38,597 bases of DNA from Nitrospira sp. Lineage in GTDB: Bacteria; Nitrospirota; Nitrospiria; Nitrospirales; Nitrospiraceae. The stretch spans positions 1-38,597 of the forward strand of contig JAHBWU010000036.1 of NCBI GenBank assembly GCA_019636835.1, read 5' to 3'. Each line of letters begins with the position of its first letter. Position 1 is the stretch's first letter. Under the pieces are notes generated by a model. It ran no database searches. It was not told the DNA's origin and worked only from the letters and a program-made list of their open reading frames with translations. Below, piece by piece: positions 1-6,691 of this stretch. A program made the translations under genes and the position numbers.

Positions 1-44
1 TTTAGACGTAAGAGCTGGTTCGGAGCCTATAGAAGGAGGCCGAT

Positions 45-623
45 ATGAGTGAACTGTTCAAAGTCGGAGCTGGGCTAGTGATTGGATTGCTCTTGGGTGG
101 CTGTTCTTCCTATCACACAGGAAAACACGACACCAAGCTTCGAGCAAAGGCCTCGATTGCAGGACCCGGCATCACAGGAGAGGCTGATCTCTACGAGGAA
201 TACGACGGGCGTGTGCGGATTAAGCTGAAAGTCCATGGTACTCCCGAAAGCAAACTGACTCCTGGACTGCACGGAATCCATATCCATGAAACCGGAAGCT
301 GCGAACCATTTTCAGCGGCGAAGGGGCATTACGACGGCAACGTAGATCCGCAAGTAAATCCGGAGGCCAATGTGAGTTCTGGTCTTGGCAATCACCCCTA
401 TCACCTAGGGGACTTGCAAAATATGTCCGTAGATAGTGACCGGAAAGGTTCTCTCTATACCGTCACGAGCCGAGTGACGCTTTCAAATGGGCTGAATACG
501 CTGTTCGACAGTGATGGCAGCGCCTTCATCATCCATGAACTTCCGGACAAATACCTTCCTGATCCACCGAACAAGGACGCCCCAGGCGGCGCGCGGATCG
601 CCTGCGGAGTCATTCTGAAGTAG
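45..623 (+). CDS. sodC: Cu-Zn superoxide dismutase, lipoprotein
   Basis: Converts superoxide to oxygen and peroxide outside the cytoplasm. The 192-residue product begins with a lipoprotein signal whose lipobox LLGGC puts the acylated Cys at residue 20. The SodC fold is recognisable: HGIHIHETGSC gives the first copper His pair and one disulfide Cys, KGHYDGN and NHPYHLGDLQNM carry the bridging and zinc ligands, AFIIHELPDKY supplies the last copper His, and GGARIACGVI the second disulfide Cys. All expected ligands look present, so it should be active. The ATG is preceded by AAGGAGG at 33-39. It is convergent with the next gene, with a hairpin between them. The family call is secure; outer-membrane location is inferred from the lipobox. 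Confidence 0.95.
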   Translation: MSELFKVGAGLVIGLLLGGCSSYHTGKHDTKLRAKASIAGPGITGEADLYEEYDGRVRIKLKVHGTPESKLTPGLHGIHIHETGSCEPFSAAKGHYDGNVDPQVNPEANVSSGLGNHPYHLGDLQNMSVDSDRKGSLYTVTSRVTLSNGLNTLFDSDGSAFIIHELPDKYLPDPPNKDAPGGARIACGVILK

Positions 624-727
624 CTGTGCCGATGGGAGAGAACACAATTGTGAGTGCGTTGATGCCGCCACATCCCAAACATTCCGGCAAATAGCCAAGC
701 GCTCTGCAAAATCTCAGCGAGCAGTCC

Positions 728-755
728 CCCCCAGAGAGAGACACGGCTCTGGGGG
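728..755. terminator. Hairpin between convergent genes
   Basis: A perfect 9-bp stem, CCCCCAGAG (728-736) with CTCTGGGGG (747-755) around a 10-base loop, lies between the convergent sodC and the minus-strand gene ending at 841. No T-run follows on either strand, so it is either a bidirectional terminator with a weak tail or an mRNA 3'-end stabiliser. Confidence 0.5.
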
Positions 756-840
756 TATTCGACCTCAAGCAGAAAGTCTTTCCTCTATCGAGTTGCCATA
801 GCGTTGCGTTTTTCAATCGATTTTTAGCACAATCTGTTCT

Positions 841-1185
841 CTAGTGAAAATCTTTGCGCATCAACTCACGGTGCTTTGCAGCCAATTCACGATTCTGCTG
901 CTCGAGTTTCTTAAAGTCCTCCGAAACGGAGCGGCAGTGGGCAATGTGCTCAGCCGCGGACATTTTTCCAGAAACCTCTCCGGGAAATTTCTCGTAGTAG
1001 GTGGCTGCAAACTCCCAATCGGCTGCTTTTGTTTTGTTTATCTGAGCCTGTTCTTCATAGTAAACCGCTAGCGAGTGATGGTCACCTTGTGCTTTACCTA
1101 TGCTCTCAACAGCACCTGGACCAGCAAAGCTTTGCCCGGCCATTAGCAGTCCACAAACCAAAATGCCTCCCATTAGCCTTAACAT
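841..1185 (-). CDS. Small exported helical protein (unknown)
   Basis: Encodes 114 residues. The start is set at the ATG at 1185 because AAGGAGGG sits just upstream; a longer reading to 1218 would leave this site inside the gene. A signal peptide (MLRLMGGILVCGLLMAGQSFA) is followed by a short, charged, all-helical mature part rich in Tyr, Glu and Lys, with a segment SLAVYYEEQAQ and a C-terminal run EQQNRELAAKHREL likely to form a coiled coil. The same layout and the motif YY-x2-QA recur in the lipoprotein at 28129-28482, so the two look like paralogues. Function is unknown; a periplasmic structural or chaperone role is only a guess. A sigma-54-type promoter lies upstream. Confidence 0.8.
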   Translation of the reverse strand: MLRLMGGILVCGLLMAGQSFAGPGAVESIGKAQGDHHSLAVYYEEQAQINKTKAADWEFAATYYEKFPGEVSGKMSAAEHIAHCRSVSEDFKKLEQQNRELAAKHRELMRKDFH

Positions 1186-1645
1186 GGCACACCCTCCTTG
1201 TTTTATCATTGCGGCCATTGTTTTTCGCTACGTCGTCAATTGCGCAGCAAGGCTCGTGCCACGAGCCAACTCGATAGATTTATAAGTGGGAGCGGAGGGA
1301 AGGCCTCAGGTTAGCCCAGACCGGAGGCCACAGATAAGCAGATAGAGTATCACAACATGAATATTTATATGCCTTCTGTGTAGCGATCTTCCCCATCGGA
1401 CCATATCGCTCTGAGTATTCCTGCATCACATCGACAGGGCTCCGGTGTGATCGTACCGTCACAAGCCGCTGTTTCATCGCCTATCTCATCACACATGTCT
1501 TGAAGGGAACCGGCGGCATCAGAATCGCACTCGACTTTTCTGAATCCAATTGTCAGGAGGACGGCTCTCAGTCAATAGAGGAGAAGGGAGCTTTTGTGCA
1601 AACAACGAATTCAGCAATATCAGCCATCAATCAGGAGGAGGCGCG
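1186..1645. other. Intergenic region, no gene seen
   Basis: A 460-base divergent spacer between the minus-strand exported protein and the CBS gene. Apart from the sigma-54-like element near 1250 and the ribosome site before 1646 I see nothing defined. A 65-codon minus-strand reading frame (1280-1477) lacks a ribosome site and protein-like composition. Confidence 0.5.
1246..1261 (-). promoter_or_regulatory. Sigma-54 (-24/-12) promoter candidate
   Basis: On the minus strand the sequence TGGCACGAGCCTTGCT matches the RpoN consensus TGGCACR-N4-TTGCW at every fixed position. Transcription would begin about 12 bases downstream, leaving a leader of roughly 50 bases before the ATG at 1185. Caution: the same bases form a hairpin, GGCTCGT (1251-1257) with ACGAGCC (1261-1267), so the match could partly reflect a stem-loop. 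Confidence 0.6.
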
Positions 1646-2089
1646 ATGACTACGCTAACCGGGCCAGGGGTTCCTATGGGAGGGTTCAAGACCGTCGGAC
1701 AGATACGTGCAACGAACGAGCTTGTTTTTCGTCATGATCAGAATGCGATGGGAGTTGCCGTTGAACTCCTGGCCACGCATACTCCCGGTGCACCGGTCGT
1801 CGATGAACGAGGTGTCTTCATCGGCTTTATCAGCGAGTTCGATATTCTTCGGGCATTGGAAGCCAAAAAGGATCTCAACCGGTTAACAGCCCATGATGTG
1901 ATGGTTAAGGAGCACATCGCCGTGACCGAGGAGACGAGCTTCGATGATGCGGTGAGAATCATGGAGGACAAACGACTCTTAAGCTTGCCGGTGAAGAAGA
2001 ACGGGAAGGTGGCCTATTCGATCACCCGACACGATCTCTTAAGGGCCTGGATCGGACTTGGAGTCTCCATCGAAGATGGGGCTAGCTGA
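1646..2089 (+). CDS. CBS-domain pair protein
   Basis: Encodes 147 residues made almost wholly of two CBS motifs, about residues 15-75 (ending GVFIGFISEFDILRAL) and 82-140 (VMVKEHIAVTEETSFDDAV, then VAYSITRHDLLRAW). Such stand-alone Bateman modules bind adenine nucleotides and sense energy state, often under stress. The start is taken at the ATG at 1646, directly behind AGGAGGAG (1633-1640); upstream in-frame codons have no such site. No enzymatic domain is attached, so its partner is not visible here. It precedes the Spy-like gene by about 100 bases on the same strand. Family call is firm, ligand unknown. Confidence 0.9.
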   Translation: MTTLTGPGVPMGGFKTVGQIRATNELVFRHDQNAMGVAVELLATHTPGAPVVDERGVFIGFISEFDILRALEAKKDLNRLTAHDVMVKEHIAVTEETSFDDAVRIMEDKRLLSLPVKKNGKVAYSITRHDLLRAWIGLGVSIEDGAS

Positions 2090-2187
2090 GGACGAGGTCT
2101 CCCTGTACTGCCTGTCTGGGCTGGGAGCCGCCGCTTCACATGAGGCACACCATTACACATGTCGGCGAAACTCTGGAGGTACGGATT

Positions 2188-2811
2188 ATGACGAAGACGG
2201 AGTGGAAAAAGTGGTGGATTGTTGGGGTTGGAGGAGCCGGGTTGATCGTCGCGATGACCGCATTCCCAAGCTTTGCCGACAAAGGCCATAGGCAGATGAT
2301 GCATAGTGGTCATGATCGGGATAAACAGGACGACCACAGCGCACACTATCTGACGCATCTCCTGAAACATGCCAAAGCGATCGGGCTGACGCCGGAGCAA
2401 ATCGGCAAGCTCAAGGCCTTGCAACTGGATTTCAAACGAACCGAAGCGCGGTTGGAAGCCGACGCCAAGATCGCAAAACTCGAGCTGCATGCGTTGCTGG
2501 AAGATGAGCAGGCCGATCTCAATGTGATCCAAGCAAAAGTCGACCAACTAAAAAAAGCGGAAGGCGCTTGCTTGCTCGCGGCCATCACGAGCAAACGCAA
2601 CGCTATGGCCATGCTGACTAACGAGCAACGTGAAAAAGACCGCGCCCATCATGAACAGATGAAAGCCGGAGGGCAGCATGGAGGCGGAATGGGAGGAATG
2701 ATGGGTGGTATGGGCGGCATGATGGGATCCATGGGAGGTAGCGGGCATGGACAGAGTGGTGGTGATCAGGGTGGTGGAGGATCCGGCGGAGAACAGCAAC
2801 ATCAGCACTGA
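2188..2811 (+). CDS. Spy/CpxP-like periplasmic protein with Gly/Met/His-rich tail
   Basis: Encodes 207 residues from the ATG at 2188, behind TGGAGGT (2174-2180). A Sec signal peptide ends near AFPSFA (residue 30). The mature helical part carries two LTxxQ motifs, LTPEQ (67-71) and LTNEQ (143-147), the hallmark of the Spy/CpxP/CnrX (heavy-metal resistance) group of periplasmic chaperones and sensors. The last 50 residues are unusual: a low-complexity run of GG, MGG and GMMGG units ending in EQQHQH, with many Met and His that could bind copper or nickel. A chaperone or metal-sensing role fits the family; metal binding of the tail is inference. Confidence 0.8.
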   Translation: MTKTEWKKWWIVGVGGAGLIVAMTAFPSFADKGHRQMMHSGHDRDKQDDHSAHYLTHLLKHAKAIGLTPEQIGKLKALQLDFKRTEARLEADAKIAKLELHALLEDEQADLNVIQAKVDQLKKAEGACLLAAITSKRNAMAMLTNEQREKDRAHHEQMKAGGQHGGGMGGMMGGMGGMMGSMGGSGHGQSGGDQGGGGSGGEQQHQH

Positions 2812-3022
2812 CAACCGAGCGTCGGTGTCCGTCCATGTATTCTGTCGTTCTCTGCGACAGGTATATTGCGCAGTGAGATCGTGTGCTGGAGGGGGGATAG
2901 CGTTCATAGGAATCGTTTTAGTAAGCTGTCATCTCACGAGTATGTGAGACTGACGTGAACAGACGTTTTGGCAAGGATGTGATATTGGTGTCGAACTATT
3001 TTGCATCGATGGAGGGTCCATC

Positions 3023-3325
3023 ATGACGACTCATAACGATGACGATTCGGGGTTGGCGCTTGCGCTTGCTTTTCTCGGTGGGGCAATGATGGGCATTATG
3101 ACGGGCTTTCTTCTTGCTCCGAGGTCAGGCGAGGAAACGCGTCGCGATCTCAAAGGATACGCAAGAAAGACGGAAGAAGAGGTACTGGAGAAGGCCAAGG
3201 AGGCGCGAGCCGCACTTGATGAGCTGATCGGGCGTGGAAAACAGTTCGTCGAAGATCGTCGGGCCGATGTTGAAGCCGCCCTGCAAGCAGGCAAAGAAGC
3301 GATGAGAGAGAAAAGAGATCGATAG
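3023..3325 (+). CDS. YtxH-domain protein
   Basis: Encodes 100 residues. One N-terminal membrane segment (about residues 9-30, LALALAFLGGAMMGIMTGFL) is followed by the YtxH signature LAPRSGEETRRDLKGYARK and a long charged amphipathic helix. Such small general-stress proteins (YtxH/YhaH group) are membrane-anchored; their biochemical role is unknown. GGAGGG at 3011-3016 marks the ATG. The hemerythrin gene follows after 74 bases, so the two may be transcribed together. Confidence 0.85.
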   Translation: MTTHNDDDSGLALALAFLGGAMMGIMTGFLLAPRSGEETRRDLKGYARKTEEEVLEKAKEARAALDELIGRGKQFVEDRRADVEAALQAGKEAMREKRDR

Positions 3326-3399
3326 AAGTGTCCAAGGCGATGAGTGTGCGATACGGGGCCCGATGGAGATGCTTGCATTAGGTACGACGGAGGAACGCG

Positions 3400-3879
3400 A
3401 TGAGTGAGCAGCAGACCGTTACGGCATTCTATGAAAAGGATCACGACCGGTTGGATGAGTTGTTCAAGACGTTTCAAACGTCGAAACGCTCGGATTTTGC
3501 CAAGGCCAAAGAAACCTTCAAGGAATTCAAAGCCGGTCTCCAGCGGCATATCGTGTGGGAAGAGGAGCTGCTGTTTCCGATGTGGGAAGAGAAGACCGGA
3601 ATGATCGAGGACGGGCCGACGCCCGTGATGCGATTTGAGCATAGCCAGATTAAACAGTTGCTTGACGCGATTCACCAAAAGGTGGAAGGGCAGAATCTCG
3701 AGACCGATCAGGACGAGCAGGCGCTGGTAAATCTATTGAGTTCTCATAACAGGAAGGAAGAGCGGGCGCTCTATCCCGCCATCGATAACGTGACCAGTGC
3801 GGAAGAACGCGCTACCGTCTTCAGCAACATGAACAGTATTTCAGAGGATCGGTACAATAGCTGTTGCAGTCAGCACTGA
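3400..3879 (+). CDS. Hemerythrin (HHE) domain protein
   Basis: Encodes 159 residues forming a four-helix bundle with candidate di-iron ligands H15, H50, E54, H81, H116 and E120, seen in DHDRLDE, HIVWEEELLFP, FEHSQI and SHNRKEERALYP. Such proteins bind oxygen or NO, or help repair iron-sulfur clusters, in the cytoplasm. The C-terminus (SCCSQH) has two adjacent Cys and a His outside the core fold. CGGAGGAA lies upstream of the ATG. Family is firm; ligand choice unknown. Its neighbours (CBS, YtxH, cytochrome c) suit an oxygen-stress setting. Confidence 0.88.
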   Translation: MSEQQTVTAFYEKDHDRLDELFKTFQTSKRSDFAKAKETFKEFKAGLQRHIVWEEELLFPMWEEKTGMIEDGPTPVMRFEHSQIKQLLDAIHQKVEGQNLETDQDEQALVNLLSSHNRKEERALYPAIDNVTSAEERATVFSNMNSISEDRYNSCCSQH

Positions 3880-3906
3880 CGGCAATCGAAGAGAAAGGAA
3901 GGCGAC

Positions 3907-4374
3907 GTGAGGCACGCGCGCTCTAACTTCAGGCTTAGCCAGCTGGTCTTGTTCAGTCTACTCTTTGCGGGCTGGCCGGGAATGGAGATGGTACCTGTCA
4001 CTAATTACGCCTGGGCCGAGTCCGGCCAATCATCACCCAGTGGAAAATTGAAGGGCAATATCCTTCGAGGCCGTGACGTCTTCAATGGCAAAGGTGTGTG
4101 TTACTACTGTCATGGCATCGATGGGTATATCGGGAGGCCGCCTCGACTCGCAGTGGACACTGCGGCGCTCATCGCGAAACTGAATCCTCCTCCCTCCGAC
4201 TTGCGGAATCCCGATGAACTGCGCCTGAAAACCGACAAAGAGCGAGCTCGCGCTATCCGCGAAGGCCATCCCGGGACCGGCATGTTTCCGGATACCACCA
4301 TGACCGATCAAGACCTCGCCGATACGCTGCTCTACCTCGCGCTCATCAGAAAAGATCCTCACCCTGAACAGTAA
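3907..4374 (+). CDS. Mono-haem cytochrome c
   Basis: Encodes 155 residues with a GTG start preceded by AAAGGAAGG. A signal peptide (residues 1 to about 37, ending NYAWAES) sends it to the periplasm. One haem site, CYYCH in GVCYYCHGIDG, sits near residue 64; a distal Met is likely GTGMFP or DTTMTD. The C-terminal helix DQDLADTLLYLALIRK is typical of class I cytochromes c. Electron partners cannot be told from context. The stop at 4372-4374 runs directly into the presumed higB remnant. Confidence 0.88.
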   Translation: MRHARSNFRLSQLVLFSLLFAGWPGMEMVPVTNYAWAESGQSSPSGKLKGNILRGRDVFNGKGVCYYCHGIDGYIGRPPRLAVDTAALIAKLNPPPSDLRNPDELRLKTDKERARAIREGHPGTGMFPDTTMTDQDLADTLLYLALIRKDPHPEQ

Positions 4375-4455
4375 GTTCAGGGCTTGGTGCGAGAATACCC
4401 TCAATGGCATATTGCCGAGAGTACTGAAGACATTGAAATTGTCGACTATCAGTAA
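4375..4455 (+). pseudogene. Possible higB toxin remnant
   Basis: An open frame without its own start runs from just after the cytochrome c stop to TAA at 4453-4455. Its end, STEDIEIVDYQ, resembles the conserved C-terminus of HigB-family toxins (typically ...DVEIVDYH), and it ends 12 bases before the higA start, the usual higB-higA spacing. The preceding residues do not continue as HigB, and a frame-shifted reading KFRAWCE overlaps, so the toxin appears cut down to its last 10-25 codons. The match is short; treat as a reasoned guess. Confidence 0.45.
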
Positions 4456-4467
4456 AGGGAAATGGCC

Positions 4468-4773
4468 ATGCGCAAGAAATCATTGCCGCCTATCCATCCG
4501 GGAGAAATCTTGTGGGAAGAGTTCATGAAGCCACTGAATTTGTCCGCTAACGCTCTCGCCCAACGCCTTGGTGTGACGACTGCGCGTGTCAACGAGATTG
4601 CGAACGAGCGGCGTGGCATCACGGCAGACACGGCGCTGCGGTTGGCGCGGTGCTTTTCCACCACGCCGGAATTCTGGATGAATCTTCAGCAGCGATACGA
4701 ATTGGAAGCGGCGCGCCGAGCAATTGGCACGGTAGTGGAACGCAAGGTAGTGGCATTCGACTTGGCTGGGTAG
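4468..4773 (+). CDS. higA: HigA-family antitoxin (XRE-type HTH)
   Basis: Encodes 101 residues from the second ATG at 4468; AAAGGGA at 4454-4460 is spaced correctly for it but lies only one base from the ATG at 4462. The sequence opens with the HigA signature PPIHPGEILWEEFMKPLNLS, then a helix-turn-helix (ANALAQRLGVTTARVNEIANERR) and the family ending TPEFWMNLQQRYELEAARR. It binds DNA and normally neutralises a co-encoded HigB mRNA-cleaving toxin. Here no intact toxin gene precedes or follows, so the antitoxin seems orphaned. Confidence 0.9.
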   Translation: MRKKSLPPIHPGEILWEEFMKPLNLSANALAQRLGVTTARVNEIANERRGITADTALRLARCFSTTPEFWMNLQQRYELEAARRAIGTVVERKVVAFDLAG

Positions 4774-4994
4774 AACATCGTTCTTATGGGGTGTGGCAAG
4801 TGGGACAAATTCAGTTTGAAATGCGCATCACGCTTGAGGCGCGCATTGGGCGGAAAGTGCGTGTCGAGTTTAGTTTCGGTGGGTGAGTTGAAGGAGAAGG
4901 CTACGTATGTTGGAACGACCTACGTTGTTATATTCGAGAATTCGTGAGTGCTATCCCACCAGCAATCTTTTCGCACCAAGTTGTTAGCAGTCTA

Positions 4995-5369
4995 CTAGTG
5001 TCGCATTTTGGCTGGGTAGGCATCAGCCGCCAGCTCTTTAGCGATGGTCGCACGTTCGTCCCGGTCTTCTGGCCAATCAATGACGTTGGCATGCCTCGAA
5101 GTTGGATCGACATCCGGAGAGACCTTCAACCGTCTGGCCACCACTTGGGAGACTGAAAGATTGCCTCTTCCTATAACGGTCCCCCTAGCTGGTTCGACGT
5201 TCTCGACAGCCAGCGCCCAGATTTGCGGATCGGATAAGTTTGAGACGAGAAAGACGGAAAGCTTCAGATTGGGTGGGGGCATGAATGCTGAGTACTTTAT
5301 TGTTTTCCCATCAGGTCGTACATCACCTTTCAGCAGAAATCTTGAGACAGGTTCGGAAGGATTAACCAC
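4995..5369 (-). CDS. Hypothetical protein, third gene of TIGR04255 cassette
   Basis: Encodes 124 residues from a GTG at 5369, 15 bases after the stop of the gene before it; no strong ribosome site is seen, so translation may be coupled. I recognise no domain. Visible parts are a region PDGKTIKYSAFMPPPNLKLSVFL followed by a stretch about residues 38-55 with IWALAVENV, and a charged C-terminus (DWPEDRDERATIAKELA). No signal peptide or membrane segment. Its place at the end of a three-gene minus-strand unit suggests it works with the other two. Confidence 0.65.
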   Translation of the reverse strand: MVNPSEPVSRFLLKGDVRPDGKTIKYSAFMPPPNLKLSVFLVSNLSDPQIWALAVENVEPARGTVIGRGNLSVSQVVARRLKVSPDVDPTSRHANVIDWPEDRDERATIAKELAADAYPAKMRH

Positions 5370-5384
5370 AGGCTCTGGCTATTT

Positions 5385-5873
5385 TTACTGGACTATTCTC
5401 GCTATGGTCCGCAGGACTTCGGTAGGGATTCCATCGTCCAAGTAGTACGTGCCATAAACTTTTGTTTGGCCAATCAGCCCGGAGCACGAGAGTGCACCTT
5501 GGCCGTTGAAGCTGACGACGTACAGCAATCGCCTGTTGCGGTACCATTCCAGTCCGAGGTATCCGTCAGGTTCCGCGATTACATCCGGCATGGGCAGTGT
5601 GGTAGGAAATTTATAGAGAAACGCACGTGCTTCTTCAAAAGCCAGGTTGGGGATAGGGGCAGCGCCCTCTCCGTTCCAGTTTGATTCCCGATAACGTGGA
5701 TCTAGCTCAAGGCGTGCGTCAATGTCATCGCGTCTAACTTGTTCAGATGCAAGTAGCTCCGAATGTGGGACTCTACCGGCGAGTAATAAATCGTACAAGC
5801 CGGCTCCACTCGTTCGGCTAGACGCAGTGAAAATATCGTAAGCAAGCACCGGATCAGCTACTAGAGTACTCAT
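5385..5873 (-). CDS. Hypothetical protein, second gene of TIGR04255 cassette
   Basis: Encodes 162 residues; its ATG overlaps the stop codon of the TIGR04255 gene (ATGA at 5870-5873), a clear sign of translational coupling. No known domain is identified. The C-terminal half has alternating hydrophobic strands: YLGLEWYRNRRLLYVVSFNG, then QGALSCSGLIG and KVYGTYYLDDGIPTEVLRTI, which suggests a small beta-rich fold. It appears soluble. Small unknown proteins of this general style are, as I recall, often next to TIGR04255 genes, but I cannot verify this. Confidence 0.7.
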   Translation of the reverse strand: MSTLVADPVLAYDIFTASSRTSGAGLYDLLLAGRVPHSELLASEQVRRDDIDARLELDPRYRESNWNGEGAAPIPNLAFEEARAFLYKFPTTLPMPDVIAEPDGYLGLEWYRNRRLLYVVSFNGQGALSCSGLIGQTKVYGTYYLDDGIPTEVLRTIARIVQ

Positions 5874-6610
5874 TTGAATAGTCTAGCAGTTTTTTCAGTG
5901 ATACAGTCAAAAAATATTTGGTTTTTAAAATCCCTTAGCCGATCTAGCGCATCCCACGCCTCATCTGCATCCGAGAACACCCTTTCCATGAACACGTCGA
6001 TGTCCAAGAACGGGGAAACTTCTGTAGGGTTCGACGAGGACGATTGGGTAATAATTGCCGTGAATCCCCTGTGTGGATCAGGAATCACGATCCGCGAAAA
6101 ATAAGCACCTAATACCTGCGGAAGCACTTTGGGCACTTGGGGGACATAGCGAAGATAGTGATCCAACTCGACAACTGGCCCGGGCAATACAAGTTTGTTG
6201 ATATATCGAACTGCTACTCGAGTGATGCTATCAGGCCGAACGTGTTCTGAATAGATATCCCAGGTCCTCTTAGCTTCCTCTTTTAATCTGCCCCAGTCTT
6301 CATAGGGGGGGAGTCTGCTGAAGGTAAAACCGTTTACTGTAGCCTGGACAACTTGTGTGCCGGTAGCGTTCTTATAGCGGAATCCAAGCTGAGTTGATGT
6401 CTTCTCATCGGCCTCCGGGCGATCGAGTTGAACTTTATATTGAAACTCCTTGATATCCTTCCTATCCAGGTATTGCTCACCAAACTGTGCATCCAGCGCA
6501 GCGAGGCATTCCAGTGCCCTAGATTCTTTGGGAAGTGTTGCGCGGACATCAATAACCGCCTCGGTAATCGGGGCCCGCGATAGATGACGTGGCTTCGCCG
6601 CCTTTGACAT
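5870..6610 (-). CDS. TIGR04255 family protein
   Basis: Encodes 246 residues, the usual length of TIGR04255, a sporadically distributed family of unknown function. Family traits visible are the N-terminal APITEAVIDVRATLP, central FRYKNATGTQVVQATVNGFTFSRLPPYEDW, then ITRVAVRYINKL. The patchy distribution of the family and its place at the head of a tight three-gene unit point to an accessory cassette. The region is more AT-rich near its 3' end (5880-5930) than the flanking genes. A role in defence or signalling would be speculation. Confidence 0.82.
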   Translation of the reverse strand: MSKAAKPRHLSRAPITEAVIDVRATLPKESRALECLAALDAQFGEQYLDRKDIKEFQYKVQLDRPEADEKTSTQLGFRYKNATGTQVVQATVNGFTFSRLPPYEDWGRLKEEAKRTWDIYSEHVRPDSITRVAVRYINKLVLPGPVVELDHYLRYVPQVPKVLPQVLGAYFSRIVIPDPHRGFTAIITQSSSSNPTEVSPFLDIDVFMERVFSDADEAWDALDRLRDFKNQIFFDCITEKTARLFK

Positions 6611-6691
6611 AAGAAGCCACAGTATACTGGCTCTGTTCGGTAGCGTGCTACCGGTATTTCAATTTCACAATGGCGATCATCACAGTGCAAC

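Noticed and set aside
1280..1477. 65-codon minus-strand frame
   Set aside because: No ribosome site, biased composition and no family features.
2842..2860. Hairpin CTGTCG/CGACAG after the Spy-like gene
   Set aside because: Only six base pairs and no T-run; too weak for a terminator call.
3370..3386. TGGAGATGCTTGCATT as a sigma-54 promoter before the hemerythrin gene
   Set aside because: The spacing between GG and GC is two bases too short for RpoN.
4786..4947. 53-codon plus-strand frame after higA (ends YVGTTYVVIFENS)
   Set aside because: The end reads protein-like, but there is no ribosome site before the ATG and the first half has four Cys and many Arg codons in a random pattern. Possibly a gene remnant; not enough to call.
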